64,000 bases of DNA. It comes from an uncultured Chitinophagaceae bacterium. GTDB lineage: Bacteria > Bacteroidota > Bacteroidia > Chitinophagales > Chitinophagaceae. The DNA lies in assembly GCA_903895845.1 (NCBI GenBank), contig CAITVK010000098.1, forward strand, positions 22,923 through 86,922, given 5' to 3'. A model generated the notes under the pieces. The model worked only from the letters and a program-made list of their open reading frames with translations, did not search any database and was not told the origin of the DNA. Position 1 is the first letter of the stretch. Each line of letters opens with the position of its first letter. Of the stretch, positions 9,026 through 17,411 are shown piece after piece. The position numbers and the translations under genes are program-made.

Positions 9026-11455
9026 ATGCAAGAGAACCCCTCAACATTAACAACTAGGTCTATTTTGAAAAGTTCAACAAGAGTAGAAGAATCTTACAAG
9101 TACAACCTTCAGGTGTACAAGTCGTTATTCGAATTGAATCCCGAAGCGGTTTTCTCTTTGGATTTAGATGGCAATTTTACTAGCGCCAACAAAGTAATGC
9201 TTGATAAATCGGAATGTGATTGGACAGCATTAGAAAAGTTGACATACAAGGACTTGATTCATCCTGATTACTTAGAAATTGCAAACAAAAGTTTTAGTGA
9301 GGTACTAAAAGGTGCTGTGCTAGAATATAATGCAAAAGCAATTTCTGCAAAAGGTAAAACACTGGACGTTGCACTGCGGGCTATTCCTATTTATATAGAT
9401 AATGAAATTGTTGGCGCCTATGTTATTGCTACAGACATAACTGAACGGGTTAAAACCGAGCTAGAGATGAAAGATGTTCTTGACAATCTAGCAAAAGCCT
9501 ATGTTGAAAAAGACAAAATACTGGAAAGTATAACAGAAGGATTCTTTGCAATAGATTCAGAATGGAATTTTGTTTATTGCAATAGAGTAATAGAGCGCAT
9601 CTGGGGTATTGAACGCCAACAAATAGTTGGAAAGAACTTCTGGACCTTGGTTGATAGCGCAAATGCAACAGATATAAAGGCAGAATTTTCGAGGTCTATG
9701 CAAGAAAGGGTGCGTGTAGATTTTGAAATGTATTACCAGCCACTGGCTGTTTGGCTAAGGATAACAGCCTATCCCAATGACAATGGTCTTTCCAGTATCG
9801 TAAAGATAATAAATGAAGAAAAACGAATAGAGCGGCTGTTCATTCTGGAAAAAGAAGCTCTGGAACTCAGTACTTCGCTAAACTCTAGTGTCGACGATAT
9901 TGTAAAGTATTTGATTGATGGACTACAAGACATTCATAAAGAAATGATTTGCAGTTTATTGCATGTAAAAAACAACGCTTTATTTAATTGGTATGCTCCC
10001 AAATTGCCAGAAGACTACACCAATATTATCAATGATTTTCCTATTGGACCCAAACAAGGTTCTTGTGGTGCAGCAGCTTTCTCAAAAGAAGTTGTTATTG
10101 TAGATAAGATAGAGACTAGTGAAGTATGGGAGAAATACAAAGACATCGCGGCTAAATTTGGCTTTAAGGCATGTTGGTCACTTCCATTATTGAACAAAGA
10201 AAAAGAAGTTTTTGCAACGTTTGGCACTTACTACAAAGTAGCAAGAAAGCCCACGCCTGCCGAGTTGAACAGTGCAGAAAGGGTACGGAATCTATTAACG
10301 ACAATTATTCTCAACAAACAAGCAGAAGAAGAAATATTACTCAGTAAAGAACGGTACGACATTGTTGCTATGGCTACAAATGATGCCATTTGGGATTGTG
10401 ATTTAGCAAGCAGGACAGTAGTTTGGAATAATGGTATCACTTCCATTTTTGGTTACAAAAAAGAAGAAGTACAGAATACGGACACTTGGGGATGGGAGAG
10501 GGTTCACCCCGAAGACAGAGAAAGGGCAATCAGTAAAGTTCTTACACATTTAGCCGGAGGTGCCAATACTTTCAGTGATGAATTTAGATGCCTGTGTGCG
10601 GACGGTAGTTTTAAATATATCCTCAATAAGATATTTGTAATGAATGATTCCAAGACTGGAAAGCCTATTAGATTGATAGGCGCCATTCAAGACATTACAC
10701 AACAAAAAGAAAAGGAGCTACAGCTAAGGGAACTAAATGAAACTTTAAAAGAAAGAGCCGAACAGCTTGCTACTTCCAATACCGAATTGGAACGGTTTGC
10801 GTATGTTGCCTCTCACGACTTGCAAGAGCCTCTTCGTACTATCACAAGCTTTTTGCAACTTTTGAAACGGAAATATGAGGGCAAGCTTGATGATGCTGCG
10901 CAAAACTATATTGGCTACGCAGTAGATGGCGCCGATAGGATGAAACAGTTGATAATGGATATGCTGGAATATTCTCGCGTAAATACACAACTGAAGCTGA
11001 ATGAAGAAGTAGATATGCAACATATCCTGAACGATGTGCTGTTTAATTATTCGGGAAAGATAAAACTAAGTGATGCCATGATTATTAGCGAAAATCTTCC
11101 TAAAATATATGCAGTAAAAACACAAATGATACAGTTGCTGCAAAACCTTATTGCAAATTCTCTGAAATACCAAAAGCCTAATATTCCACCTGTCATTAAA
11201 GTAAATGCAATAGAAAAAGAAACGGAATGGGAATTTTCTGTAAGCGATAATGGAATTGGGATTGAGGAGAAATTTTTCGATAAAATCTTTATCATATTCC
11301 AACGACTACACAGCAAAACACAGTTCTCTGGCACAGGCATAGGATTGGCCATCTGCAAAAAAATTGTAGAAAAGCACAAGGGACGTATTTGGGTTACTTC
11401 TATACCACACGAAGGCAGTACTTTTTATTTTACCATACCTAAGAAAGAACTATAG
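9026..11455 (+). CDS. PAS/GAF-domain sensor histidine kinase
   Basis: An 809-residue kinase with no membrane segment, so it is probably a cytosolic sensor. The order is PAS (about 30-140), PAS (about 160-270), GAF (about 285-430), PAS/PAC (about 445-570), HisKA and HATPase_c. The phospho-acceptor is H597 in the H-box VASHDLQEPL. The N-box (NLIANSLKY), G1 (DNGIGI) and G2 (GTGIGLAI) are intact. The IFQRLH F-box resembles the phytochrome/Cph1-like kinases common in Bacteroidota. It stops 3 bp before the next gene, a REC-containing hybrid, so the two are almost certainly co-transcribed and probably exchange phosphate. The signal is unknown. Confidence 0.92.
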   Translation: MQENPSTLTTRSILKSSTRVEESYKYNLQVYKSLFELNPEAVFSLDLDGNFTSANKVMLDKSECDWTALEKLTYKDLIHPDYLEIANKSFSEVLKGAVLEYNAKAISAKGKTLDVALRAIPIYIDNEIVGAYVIATDITERVKTELEMKDVLDNLAKAYVEKDKILESITEGFFAIDSEWNFVYCNRVIERIWGIERQQIVGKNFWTLVDSANATDIKAEFSRSMQERVRVDFEMYYQPLAVWLRITAYPNDNGLSSIVKIINEEKRIERLFILEKEALELSTSLNSSVDDIVKYLIDGLQDIHKEMICSLLHVKNNALFNWYAPKLPEDYTNIINDFPIGPKQGSCGAAAFSKEVVIVDKIETSEVWEKYKDIAAKFGFKACWSLPLLNKEKEVFATFGTYYKVARKPTPAELNSAERVRNLLTTIILNKQAEEEILLSKERYDIVAMATNDAIWDCDLASRTVVWNNGITSIFGYKKEEVQNTDTWGWERVHPEDRERAISKVLTHLAGGANTFSDEFRCLCADGSFKYILNKIFVMNDSKTGKPIRLIGAIQDITQQKEKELQLRELNETLKERAEQLATSNTELERFAYVASHDLQEPLRTITSFLQLLKRKYEGKLDDAAQNYIGYAVDGADRMKQLIMDMLEYSRVNTQLKLNEEVDMQHILNDVLFNYSGKIKLSDAMIISENLPKIYAVKTQMIQLLQNLIANSLKYQKPNIPPVIKVNAIEKETEWEFSVSDNGIGIEEKFFDKIFIIFQRLHSKTQFSGTGIGLAICKKIVEKHKGRIWVTSIPHEGSTFYFTIPKKEL

Positions 11456-11458
11456 AAT

Positions 11459-12919
11459 ATGAACTCAAAAGAATCATTAGACATTTTAGTTGTTGAAGAT
11501 AATGAGGTTCACTTTTATCTTCTAGAACAGTACTTAAACTTCTCCACCTTAAAAATCGGGAAGATATTTCGTGCGATTACACTTGAAGAGTCTTTAGAAA
11601 TATTAAAGACTGAGACTCCAGACATTATCTTTCTTGATTTGTTTTTACCTGATAGTGATGGACTTTCTTCTTACAAAACAATTCAGAGTAAGATAAATAC
11701 GGCTTCCATTATCATTATCTCTAGTTTATCCGACATCAATATAACATTAGAAGCCCTCTCTTATGGTGCAGAAGATTACCTGGTAAAAGGCGAATTTGAT
11801 GAACGTATCTTGGAGAAATCGATTCGTTACAGCTTGGAACGTAAAAAATCGGAGCTGGAGTTGCAGGCTTCCGAAGCAAAGTATCGTCAGATATTTTACA
11901 ACAATCCCTCCCCGATGTATATCTATGACTTTGATACCCTACAAATATTAGAGTGCAACGAAGCTGCTGTAAAAAAGTATCTGTATACAAAAGAGGAATT
12001 TACGAAGCTAAAAATCACCGACTTAAGGCCACCCGAAAACAAAGACTTACCTGTAATTAATGATGTTGAAGATTTAAAAAAATTGTTGTCTACGCCCTTA
12101 CCTCATCAGAAAAAAAATGGGGAAATCATTATGGTAGAAATATCTTTCTATCATATAGAGATGAATGGCAAGCAAGCTAGGCAGGTACAAATAAATGATG
12201 TAACGGAAAAGATTAAGCTTCAGGAACAACTAGCAATACAGCAAAAAGAGCGTGAAAGGTCTATCACATCAGCAACAATCACTGCACAAGAAACTGAACG
12301 AGCCGAACTTGGTCGGGAATTACATGATAATATTAATCAGATACTTGTAACTGCACTATTGTTTCTAGATAATATAATCAGTACACAAAAGGTAGATTTT
12401 GACAGACTTAAATATGTGAAAGAGATTATATCAGAGTCAATTAAAGAAATAAGAAAAATTACGAAAGGTCTTGTGCCTCCAGCCTTGGATAATATTGGTT
12501 TGATAGCTTCCGTAGAAGGAGTTATAAGCAATGTAAGGTCTGTAAGCGGTATCGTATTCAATACCTCATTCAACGACTTCTTTGAGGAAATGATAACGGA
12601 GGATTTGAAATTGATGATTTACAGAATTGTGCAAGAACAGCTAAACAATATTGTAAAACACTCCGAAGCAACAAAGGTGGATATTGCTTTGACACAAAAA
12701 GGTGAAAACTCAATTGAGCTTCTGATTGTGGACAATGGAAAGGGGCATAATCTGGCCGATAAGCCCAATGGTGTTGGCCTTCAGAATATTAAGACCAGAG
12801 CGGCATTACATTATGGTGAGGTTGAGATAAATACTTCGCCAGGCAATGGATTTGAGCTGAAAGTAACCTTCCCTATGCATGAGAATCTTTCTCCAAACGT
12901 GGTTGAGTCATTTGATTAA
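11459..12919 (+). CDS. REC-PAS-HisKA_3 hybrid histidine kinase
   Basis: A 486-residue protein with an N-terminal receiver domain (acidic pair E13/D14, phospho-acceptor D60 in FLDLFLPDSDG, conserved K110), a PAS domain (about 140-255) and a NarL/DesK-type HisKA_3 dimerisation domain with H289 in GRELHDN. A HATPase_c domain with DNGKGHN follows. The domain order is the reverse of a classical hybrid kinase, because the receiver is at the front. The layout implies a phosphorelay in which the upstream kinase phosphorylates D60 and this modulates H289. HisKA_3 kinases normally pair with a LuxR-type regulator, and none is encoded next to it. Confidence 0.9.
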   Translation: MNSKESLDILVVEDNEVHFYLLEQYLNFSTLKIGKIFRAITLEESLEILKTETPDIIFLDLFLPDSDGLSSYKTIQSKINTASIIIISSLSDINITLEALSYGAEDYLVKGEFDERILEKSIRYSLERKKSELELQASEAKYRQIFYNNPSPMYIYDFDTLQILECNEAAVKKYLYTKEEFTKLKITDLRPPENKDLPVINDVEDLKKLLSTPLPHQKKNGEIIMVEISFYHIEMNGKQARQVQINDVTEKIKLQEQLAIQQKERERSITSATITAQETERAELGRELHDNINQILVTALLFLDNIISTQKVDFDRLKYVKEIISESIKEIRKITKGLVPPALDNIGLIASVEGVISNVRSVSGIVFNTSFNDFFEEMITEDLKLMIYRIVQEQLNNIVKHSEATKVDIALTQKGENSIELLIVDNGKGHNLADKPNGVGLQNIKTRAALHYGEVEINTSPGNGFELKVTFPMHENLSPNVVESFD

Positions 12920-12943
12920 ACGACGTATTAATCACCACATATT

Positions 12944-13537
12944 ATGAATAAAGGAAGGTTGGAAGCATTTAGCGATGGTGTGATTGCAATTATCATTACT
13001 ATTATGGTACTTGAAATGAAAGTACCTCATGGCGAGACAGTACAATCGCTCCGACCGATATTTCCAGTATTTCTAAGCTATGTATTCAGTTTCATAAACG
13101 TTGGGATTTATTGGAATAATCATCATCACATGATACACGCTACCAAGCATGTGAATGGAAGTGTATTATGGGCTAATATACATTTACTTTTTTGGTTGTC
13201 ATTATTTCCGTTTGTAACGGCATTTATGGGAGAAAATAATTTTGCTACCATTCCTGTTGCACTCTACGGTGTTGTTTCTTTTATGGCTGGCACTGCCTAC
13301 TACATGTTGGCTCAATGCCTCATTAATCTAAATGGGGAAAATTCTACACTAGCAAAGGCACTTGGAAAAGATAAAAAAGGTATTATTTCGGTGGTTGTTT
13401 ATGCAATTGGAATTGGATCAAGCTTTATAAATCCATGGCTAGGGGTTGCTTGTTATGTATTTGTGGCTTGCATTTGGTTTATACCTGATAAGCGAATTGA
13501 AGAAAAAATTGCTAATGAGGGCTTTGCTGATAATTAG
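12944..13537 (+). CDS. TMEM175 family (DUF1211) channel-like membrane protein
   Basis: A 197-residue integral membrane protein. The N-terminal segment FSDGVIAIIITIMVLE is the hallmark pore helix of the TMEM175/DUF1211 family, whose bacterial members form tetrameric potassium channels. About six hydrophobic helices are visible. It lies 24 bp after the hybrid kinase on the same strand, so it may be co-transcribed and be a target or effector of that system. Ion selectivity cannot be read from sequence. Confidence 0.88.
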   Translation: MNKGRLEAFSDGVIAIIITIMVLEMKVPHGETVQSLRPIFPVFLSYVFSFINVGIYWNNHHHMIHATKHVNGSVLWANIHLLFWLSLFPFVTAFMGENNFATIPVALYGVVSFMAGTAYYMLAQCLINLNGENSTLAKALGKDKKGIISVVVYAIGIGSSFINPWLGVACYVFVACIWFIPDKRIEEKIANEGFADN

Positions 13538-13590
13538 TATTATTCCGTTTTACAACACATTACTAAGATGCCATTAAAAAAAAGGGTAGT

Positions 13591-13909
13591 GATTTAAAAT
13601 GTATGCTACTTTTCAAAGAGGGTTACTGTGATTTTTTTGTCTTAAAATATCTATCAACTCCATTTCCAAGGTCTTGGATGTGATAAAAGAGGTCTTGGAA
13701 ACTGTATCCAAGACCTTGGATGCGGTAAAAGAGTTCTCGGAAACGACATCCAAGACCTTGGATGTGATAAAAGAGGTCTTGGAAACTGTATCCAAGACCT
13801 TGGATGCGGTAAAAGAGGTCTTGGAAATTACATCTAAGACCTTGGATGCGACATTAAAGGTCTTAGATTTCGAAAATAGTTGAATGTAAAGCAGCATACA
13901 TTCTAAATA
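13591..13909. repeat. 42/21-bp hairpin repeat array bracketed by inverted repeats
   Basis: Four full 42-bp units (starts 13665, 13707, 13749, 13791) and one decayed unit (13833) are present. Each consists of two 21-bp halves related to AAGACCTTGGATG and GGTCTTGGAAAC. Adjacent halves are inverted copies, giving repeated hairpins such as GGTCTTGGA-loop-TCCAAGACC at 13691-13715. The array is flanked by an imperfect inverted repeat, 13591-13612 against 13888-13909, matching at 19 of 22 positions. Both strands are open across it: the plus frame from 13674 would give a 69-residue heptad protein (SKTLDVI KEVLETV). It has no recognisable ribosome-binding site, so I treat it as a DNA/RNA element rather than a gene. 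Confidence 0.75.
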
Positions 13910-14149
13910 ACTACCAAAAAAAGAAATGAAACTCTATTTTGCTAGTCATCAGATGACTCACTTAGCAATGGTTTGAAGATTATGGAAATTTTTTGATGTT
14001 TCGGTCAATAAATTATAACATACGTAAGCTACAATAATTGATTGTATTTGTAAGAAGTTTGCCCAATTGGTCCTGCCTTAGCATTATCTGGACAGACATA
14101 AAGAGAAATATTATACTTTTTTTACCCAACCCCGTCAATACTTCCCCCC
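13910..14149. other. Intergenic region between array and MCE gene
   Basis: A/T-rich sequence with no open frame or clear structure apart from the promoter-like element just before the MCE gene. Nothing else was recognised. Confidence 0.4.
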
Positions 14150-14157
14150 TAAATTTG
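14150..14157 (+). promoter_or_regulatory. Bacteroidota -7 element (TAAATTTG) before the MCE gene
   Basis: A perfect match to TAnnTTTG ends 4 bp before the ATG. Transcription starting about 7 nt downstream would begin at or next to the start codon, so the mRNA may be leaderless. No convincing -33 TTG at the standard spacing was found. Confidence 0.45.
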
Positions 14158-14161
14158 CATC

Positions 14162-15160
14162 ATGAAAATAAGTAACGAGATGAAGGTGGGGCTTCTCACA
14201 GCAATAGCACTCACTTGTCTTATATTAGGTTTTAACTTCTTGAAAGGTAAGAACGTTTTTAAAACGGGTAACTTCCTTTTTGCAAAATACAGTAATACCA
14301 AGGGGATATTGGTATCTAATGGTGTTTTTGTAGATGGCTTTAAGGTTGGCAATGTGTACGAAATTGAAAGTGCCGACCCTAATTTAAAAGAAATAATAGT
14401 TACCATCAAGCTGAATGGCAACTACAACATCCCAAAAAATTCTGTAGCATCTATAGAGGAAAGTATGCTTTCTTCCCCTTCCATGAATATAATAATGGGT
14501 AATGACACACATTATCTACAATCTGGCGATACCATCTCTACCACCGATAACCCCAGTTTGCTTAGTAGTTTGGGGAGTAGAATTGCTCCTGTCGGAGATC
14601 AATTAAAGACAACTCTAGTTAGCTTAGATAAAGTATTGAACAATGCAAATTCATTATTAGATAATGAAAGCAAACACAATCTCAAGCAAACTATTGCCAA
14701 TTTGGATTCCGTTACAACAAGTCTGATTATTACTTCGAGGGCTATTCAAGCCATACTTGCAACGCAGTCTGTTTCTATTGCTCAAACAATGAACAACGTA
14801 AATAGCTTTACCAAAAATCTTGCTGACAATAATGAAAAGGTTACTAAATCTATGGCTAACCTCGAGAAGACTACAGATAACTTTGCCAATGCTGATATTG
14901 ATGGAATGATTAACTCCTTAAAAAAAGTAACCAATAATTTGAATGAAATATTAGAAAAAGCCAATAGTAAAGATGGTACTGTTGGGTTGTTATTGAACGA
15001 CAAAACACTCTATAACAACCTGAATAATACCATCAGAAGTGCCAATATATTGATGGATGACTTGAAGGTTCACCCAAAAAGATATATAAAAATATTTGGA
15101 AAGGCAGACAAAACCCCTCCATTGACCGCACCATTGAACGACACTTCATCAATTAAATAA
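14162..15160 (+). CDS. MCE/MlaD family lipid-transport protein
   Basis: A 332-residue protein with one N-terminal transmembrane helix (about 10-26) and an MCE/MlaD domain (about 37-115, starting FAKYSNTKGILVSNGVFVDGFKVGNV). A long helical, coiled-coil-like tail rich in Asn, Leu and Thr follows. MCE proteins form hexameric rings that move phospholipids or other lipids across the periplasm. The usual MlaE permease and MlaF ATPase are not adjacent here. It lies 4 bp before an OstA/LptA-like gene, so the pair probably acts in envelope lipid or LPS transport. Confidence 0.88.
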   Translation: MKISNEMKVGLLTAIALTCLILGFNFLKGKNVFKTGNFLFAKYSNTKGILVSNGVFVDGFKVGNVYEIESADPNLKEIIVTIKLNGNYNIPKNSVASIEESMLSSPSMNIIMGNDTHYLQSGDTISTTDNPSLLSSLGSRIAPVGDQLKTTLVSLDKVLNNANSLLDNESKHNLKQTIANLDSVTTSLIITSRAIQAILATQSVSIAQTMNNVNSFTKNLADNNEKVTKSMANLEKTTDNFANADIDGMINSLKKVTNNLNEILEKANSKDGTVGLLLNDKTLYNNLNNTIRSANILMDDLKVHPKRYIKIFGKADKTPPLTAPLNDTSSIK

Positions 15161-15164
15161 CATT

Positions 15165-16883
15165 TTGACAGCGATTAGACAACTAAGCTTTTGTTTTTTA
15201 TTGATGTTGGTAACCCTATCAGGTTTATGTCAGCAGAAGCAAGCAGATACTGTTAGAAATGGTAAGACAATAACCATTATCAGTGCTGATAGGTATAACT
15301 TTCAGCAACTGGATACGTCACAGTTTGTTTCGCTGGTTGGACATGCCATTGTGCAACAAGAGAAAACAATATTCAGTGCCGACAGCATTGTTCTCAACCA
15401 GAAGCAGAATACTTTGGAGGCTGTTGGTAATGTTCATATCAACGATGCAGACAGTATCCATACCTACTCACAATACTTGAAATATGTTGGTAAGGAAAAG
15501 AAAGCTTACTTGAATAAAGGCGTAAAACTGACTGATGGAAAAGCAACCCTCACTACCGAAAATCTGATTTATGATGTACAATTGAAAACCGGTACTTACG
15601 TTAATGGAGGCAAGGTCGTGAATGGGAAAACAGTACTAACTAGCACAGAAGGATACTATTATGGCGATACCAGAGATGTGTACTTTAAGAAAAAAGTAGT
15701 AATGATTGATCCAGAGTTTAAGATGTACACCGATACCTTGATGTATAATCTTACAACCTCCATTTCCACATTTGTAACCAGTACAAAAATTATAAATGGG
15801 AAGCGAACCATCACAACCACAGATGGATATTATGATACCAAGAAGAAGAATGGCTACTTCAATAAGAGAAGTTTTATTGATGACAGTACCTACACTTTCG
15901 CTGCGGACAAAACGGCTATTGATGAACTATCAGGCTTGAGCGAATATCAAGGCAATGCTGTTTATAGAAGCAAAGACACAGTTGGTGGTTACGATTTGAT
16001 TGCTGGGAACATTAAAATCAATAAGAAAACAAACTCTTTCTTAGCTACAAAGAAGCCTATACTTTTGATAAAGCAGGAAAAGGATACTATCTATGTAAGT
16101 GCCGATACATTATATTCAAGTAAGTTATCCCTGTTAAGAAAGACAAGGTTTGTACCTGAAGTAAGAGAAAAGCCTGTGACAGAAAAGACGATTAATAAGC
16201 CTTCAAAAAAAGATAGCACAAAGCAAATAGCAGGAATGGATAGTTTGCAATCAATTAAGAAGATAATAAACAAACCGTTAAAACCAGCGGTAAAAGACAC
16301 TAACAACGATCGGTTCTTTGAAGCATATTACAATGTAAAGATTTTCTCAGACTCAATGCAAGCTGTGAGTGATAGTCTGTTTTATTCGCTGGAAGATTCT
16401 ACTTTCCGACTCTATACCAATCCAATTGCCTGGTCTCAAGACAATCAGATTACGGGAGATACCATGTTGTTATTTCTGGAAAACAAACATCCCGAAAGGC
16501 TTTATGTATATGAGAATGCGCTTACCATCCAACAAGTAGGAAAAAAGTATTATAACCAAGTAAAAGGCAACAGCATCAACGCTTACTTCTTAAAAGGCAA
16601 GATGGATCGTCTGAGAGCAAAAGGCAATGCCGAAACAATTTATTATGGCACTGATGACCACAATAAGTTTGTAGGTGTAAATCAAGCCAACTGCGATGTG
16701 ATAGACATGTACTTTGAGAAAGTAAAAGACGACTCCAAACCACAGCGTATCGTTCTGAGAAACAACCTACAAGGCACTGCAACACCAATGGGACAAGCAA
16801 ATCACAATGAACTAAGATTAAGGGGATTTCATTGGTTGATAGATAAAAGACCAAAATCTAAGTTTGATATATTGGGGAATTAA
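15165..16883 (+). CDS. OstA/LptA-like LPS transport protein
   Basis: A 572-residue exported protein that starts at TTG (15165), 4 bp after the MCE stop codon. The TTG gives an intact signal peptide ending at SGLCQQ, whereas the next ATG falls inside the hydrophobic core. Repeated strands such as DSIVLNQKQNTLEAVGNVHI are typical of the OstA/LptA jelly-roll fold, which carries LPS from the inner to the outer membrane. It is larger than proteobacterial LptA, as Bacteroidota versions usually are. A lysine-rich insert (about 325-370) interrupts the fold. Co-transcription with the MCE gene is likely. Confidence 0.83.
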   Translation: MTAIRQLSFCFLLMLVTLSGLCQQKQADTVRNGKTITIISADRYNFQQLDTSQFVSLVGHAIVQQEKTIFSADSIVLNQKQNTLEAVGNVHINDADSIHTYSQYLKYVGKEKKAYLNKGVKLTDGKATLTTENLIYDVQLKTGTYVNGGKVVNGKTVLTSTEGYYYGDTRDVYFKKKVVMIDPEFKMYTDTLMYNLTTSISTFVTSTKIINGKRTITTTDGYYDTKKKNGYFNKRSFIDDSTYTFAADKTAIDELSGLSEYQGNAVYRSKDTVGGYDLIAGNIKINKKTNSFLATKKPILLIKQEKDTIYVSADTLYSSKLSLLRKTRFVPEVREKPVTEKTINKPSKKDSTKQIAGMDSLQSIKKIINKPLKPAVKDTNNDRFFEAYYNVKIFSDSMQAVSDSLFYSLEDSTFRLYTNPIAWSQDNQITGDTMLLFLENKHPERLYVYENALTIQQVGKKYYNQVKGNSINAYFLKGKMDRLRAKGNAETIYYGTDDHNKFVGVNQANCDVIDMYFEKVKDDSKPQRIVLRNNLQGTATPMGQANHNELRLRGFHWLIDKRPKSKFDILGN

Positions 16884-16938
16884 CCTTCTGTAACAGCGTT
16901 TGTATAAAAGTAAAAGTTTCTTTATAAATGTTTCTTCA

Positions 16939-16946
16939 TAGATTTG
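16939..16946 (+). promoter_or_regulatory. Bacteroidota -7 element (TAGATTTG)
   Basis: A perfect TAnnTTTG lies 19 bp before the ATG of the antitoxin-like gene, placing the start point about 13 nt upstream of the codon. This suggests the gene has its own promoter. Confidence 0.45.
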
Positions 16947-16965
16947 GAGGTATAACATACTACAA

Positions 16966-17205
16966 ATGAAAACAATAGAGATTAAAGAGAAGTTACATCA
17001 CTACATAGATACCGCGAAGGAACACAAGTTGAAAGCAATCTATACTATGGTAGAAGATGAGATTACTGAAAAGTATGATAGTTGGAGCGATGCAGACTTT
17101 ATTGCAGAACTACAAAAAAGGGAAGCCGCTTTCTTAAACAAAACAGCCAAGAGATACACAATTGAAGAAAGCATATTGAATGCAACTAATGCCATCCGAA
17201 AATAA
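16966..17205 (+). CDS. Orphan antitoxin-like small protein (addiction-module component type)
   Basis: A 79-residue soluble, charged, mostly helical protein. The pattern KEKLHHYIDTAKEHKLKAIYTMVEDEI followed by a DADFIAELQKRE segment and a YTIEESI tail resembles the Bacteroidota addiction-module antitoxins that normally precede a RelE/ParE toxin. No toxin reading frame is found in the next 200 bp, so it is an orphan, or it acts with the downstream AIPR gene. The assignment rests on remembered family pattern only. Confidence 0.6.
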   Translation: MKTIEIKEKLHHYIDTAKEHKLKAIYTMVEDEITEKYDSWSDADFIAELQKREAAFLNKTAKRYTIEESILNATNAIRK

Positions 17206-17343
17206 GCCAATGCAAAATTTTCATTTTAGATCAATTTCACTTAAGCCTCAACTACTTAGTCCAGCTAATTATTTGGCTCTCATCTATGTCTTATTAAAGT
17301 GTAGTGAAAAAGAAAGCACTCTTATAATTGAGACTTAAACTGT

Positions 17344-17351
17344 TATATTTG
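17344..17351 (+). promoter_or_regulatory. Bacteroidota -7 element (TATATTTG) before the AIPR gene
   Basis: A perfect TAnnTTTG lies 60 bp upstream of the ATG, implying a leader of about 50 nt and a promoter separate from the antitoxin-like gene. Confidence 0.45.
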
Positions 17352-17411
17352 ATGCTTGTACACTATTACACGAAGTGCCATTTGCTTCCAAAGAAAATGT
17401 AAAATTATTTT

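Noticed and set aside
13674..13883. A heptad-repeat protein encoded by the hairpin array
   Set aside because: Both strands are open because a 21-bp unit without stop codons stays open in any frame it suits. No ribosome-binding site or promoter is evident. Kept as a hypothesis in the findings only.
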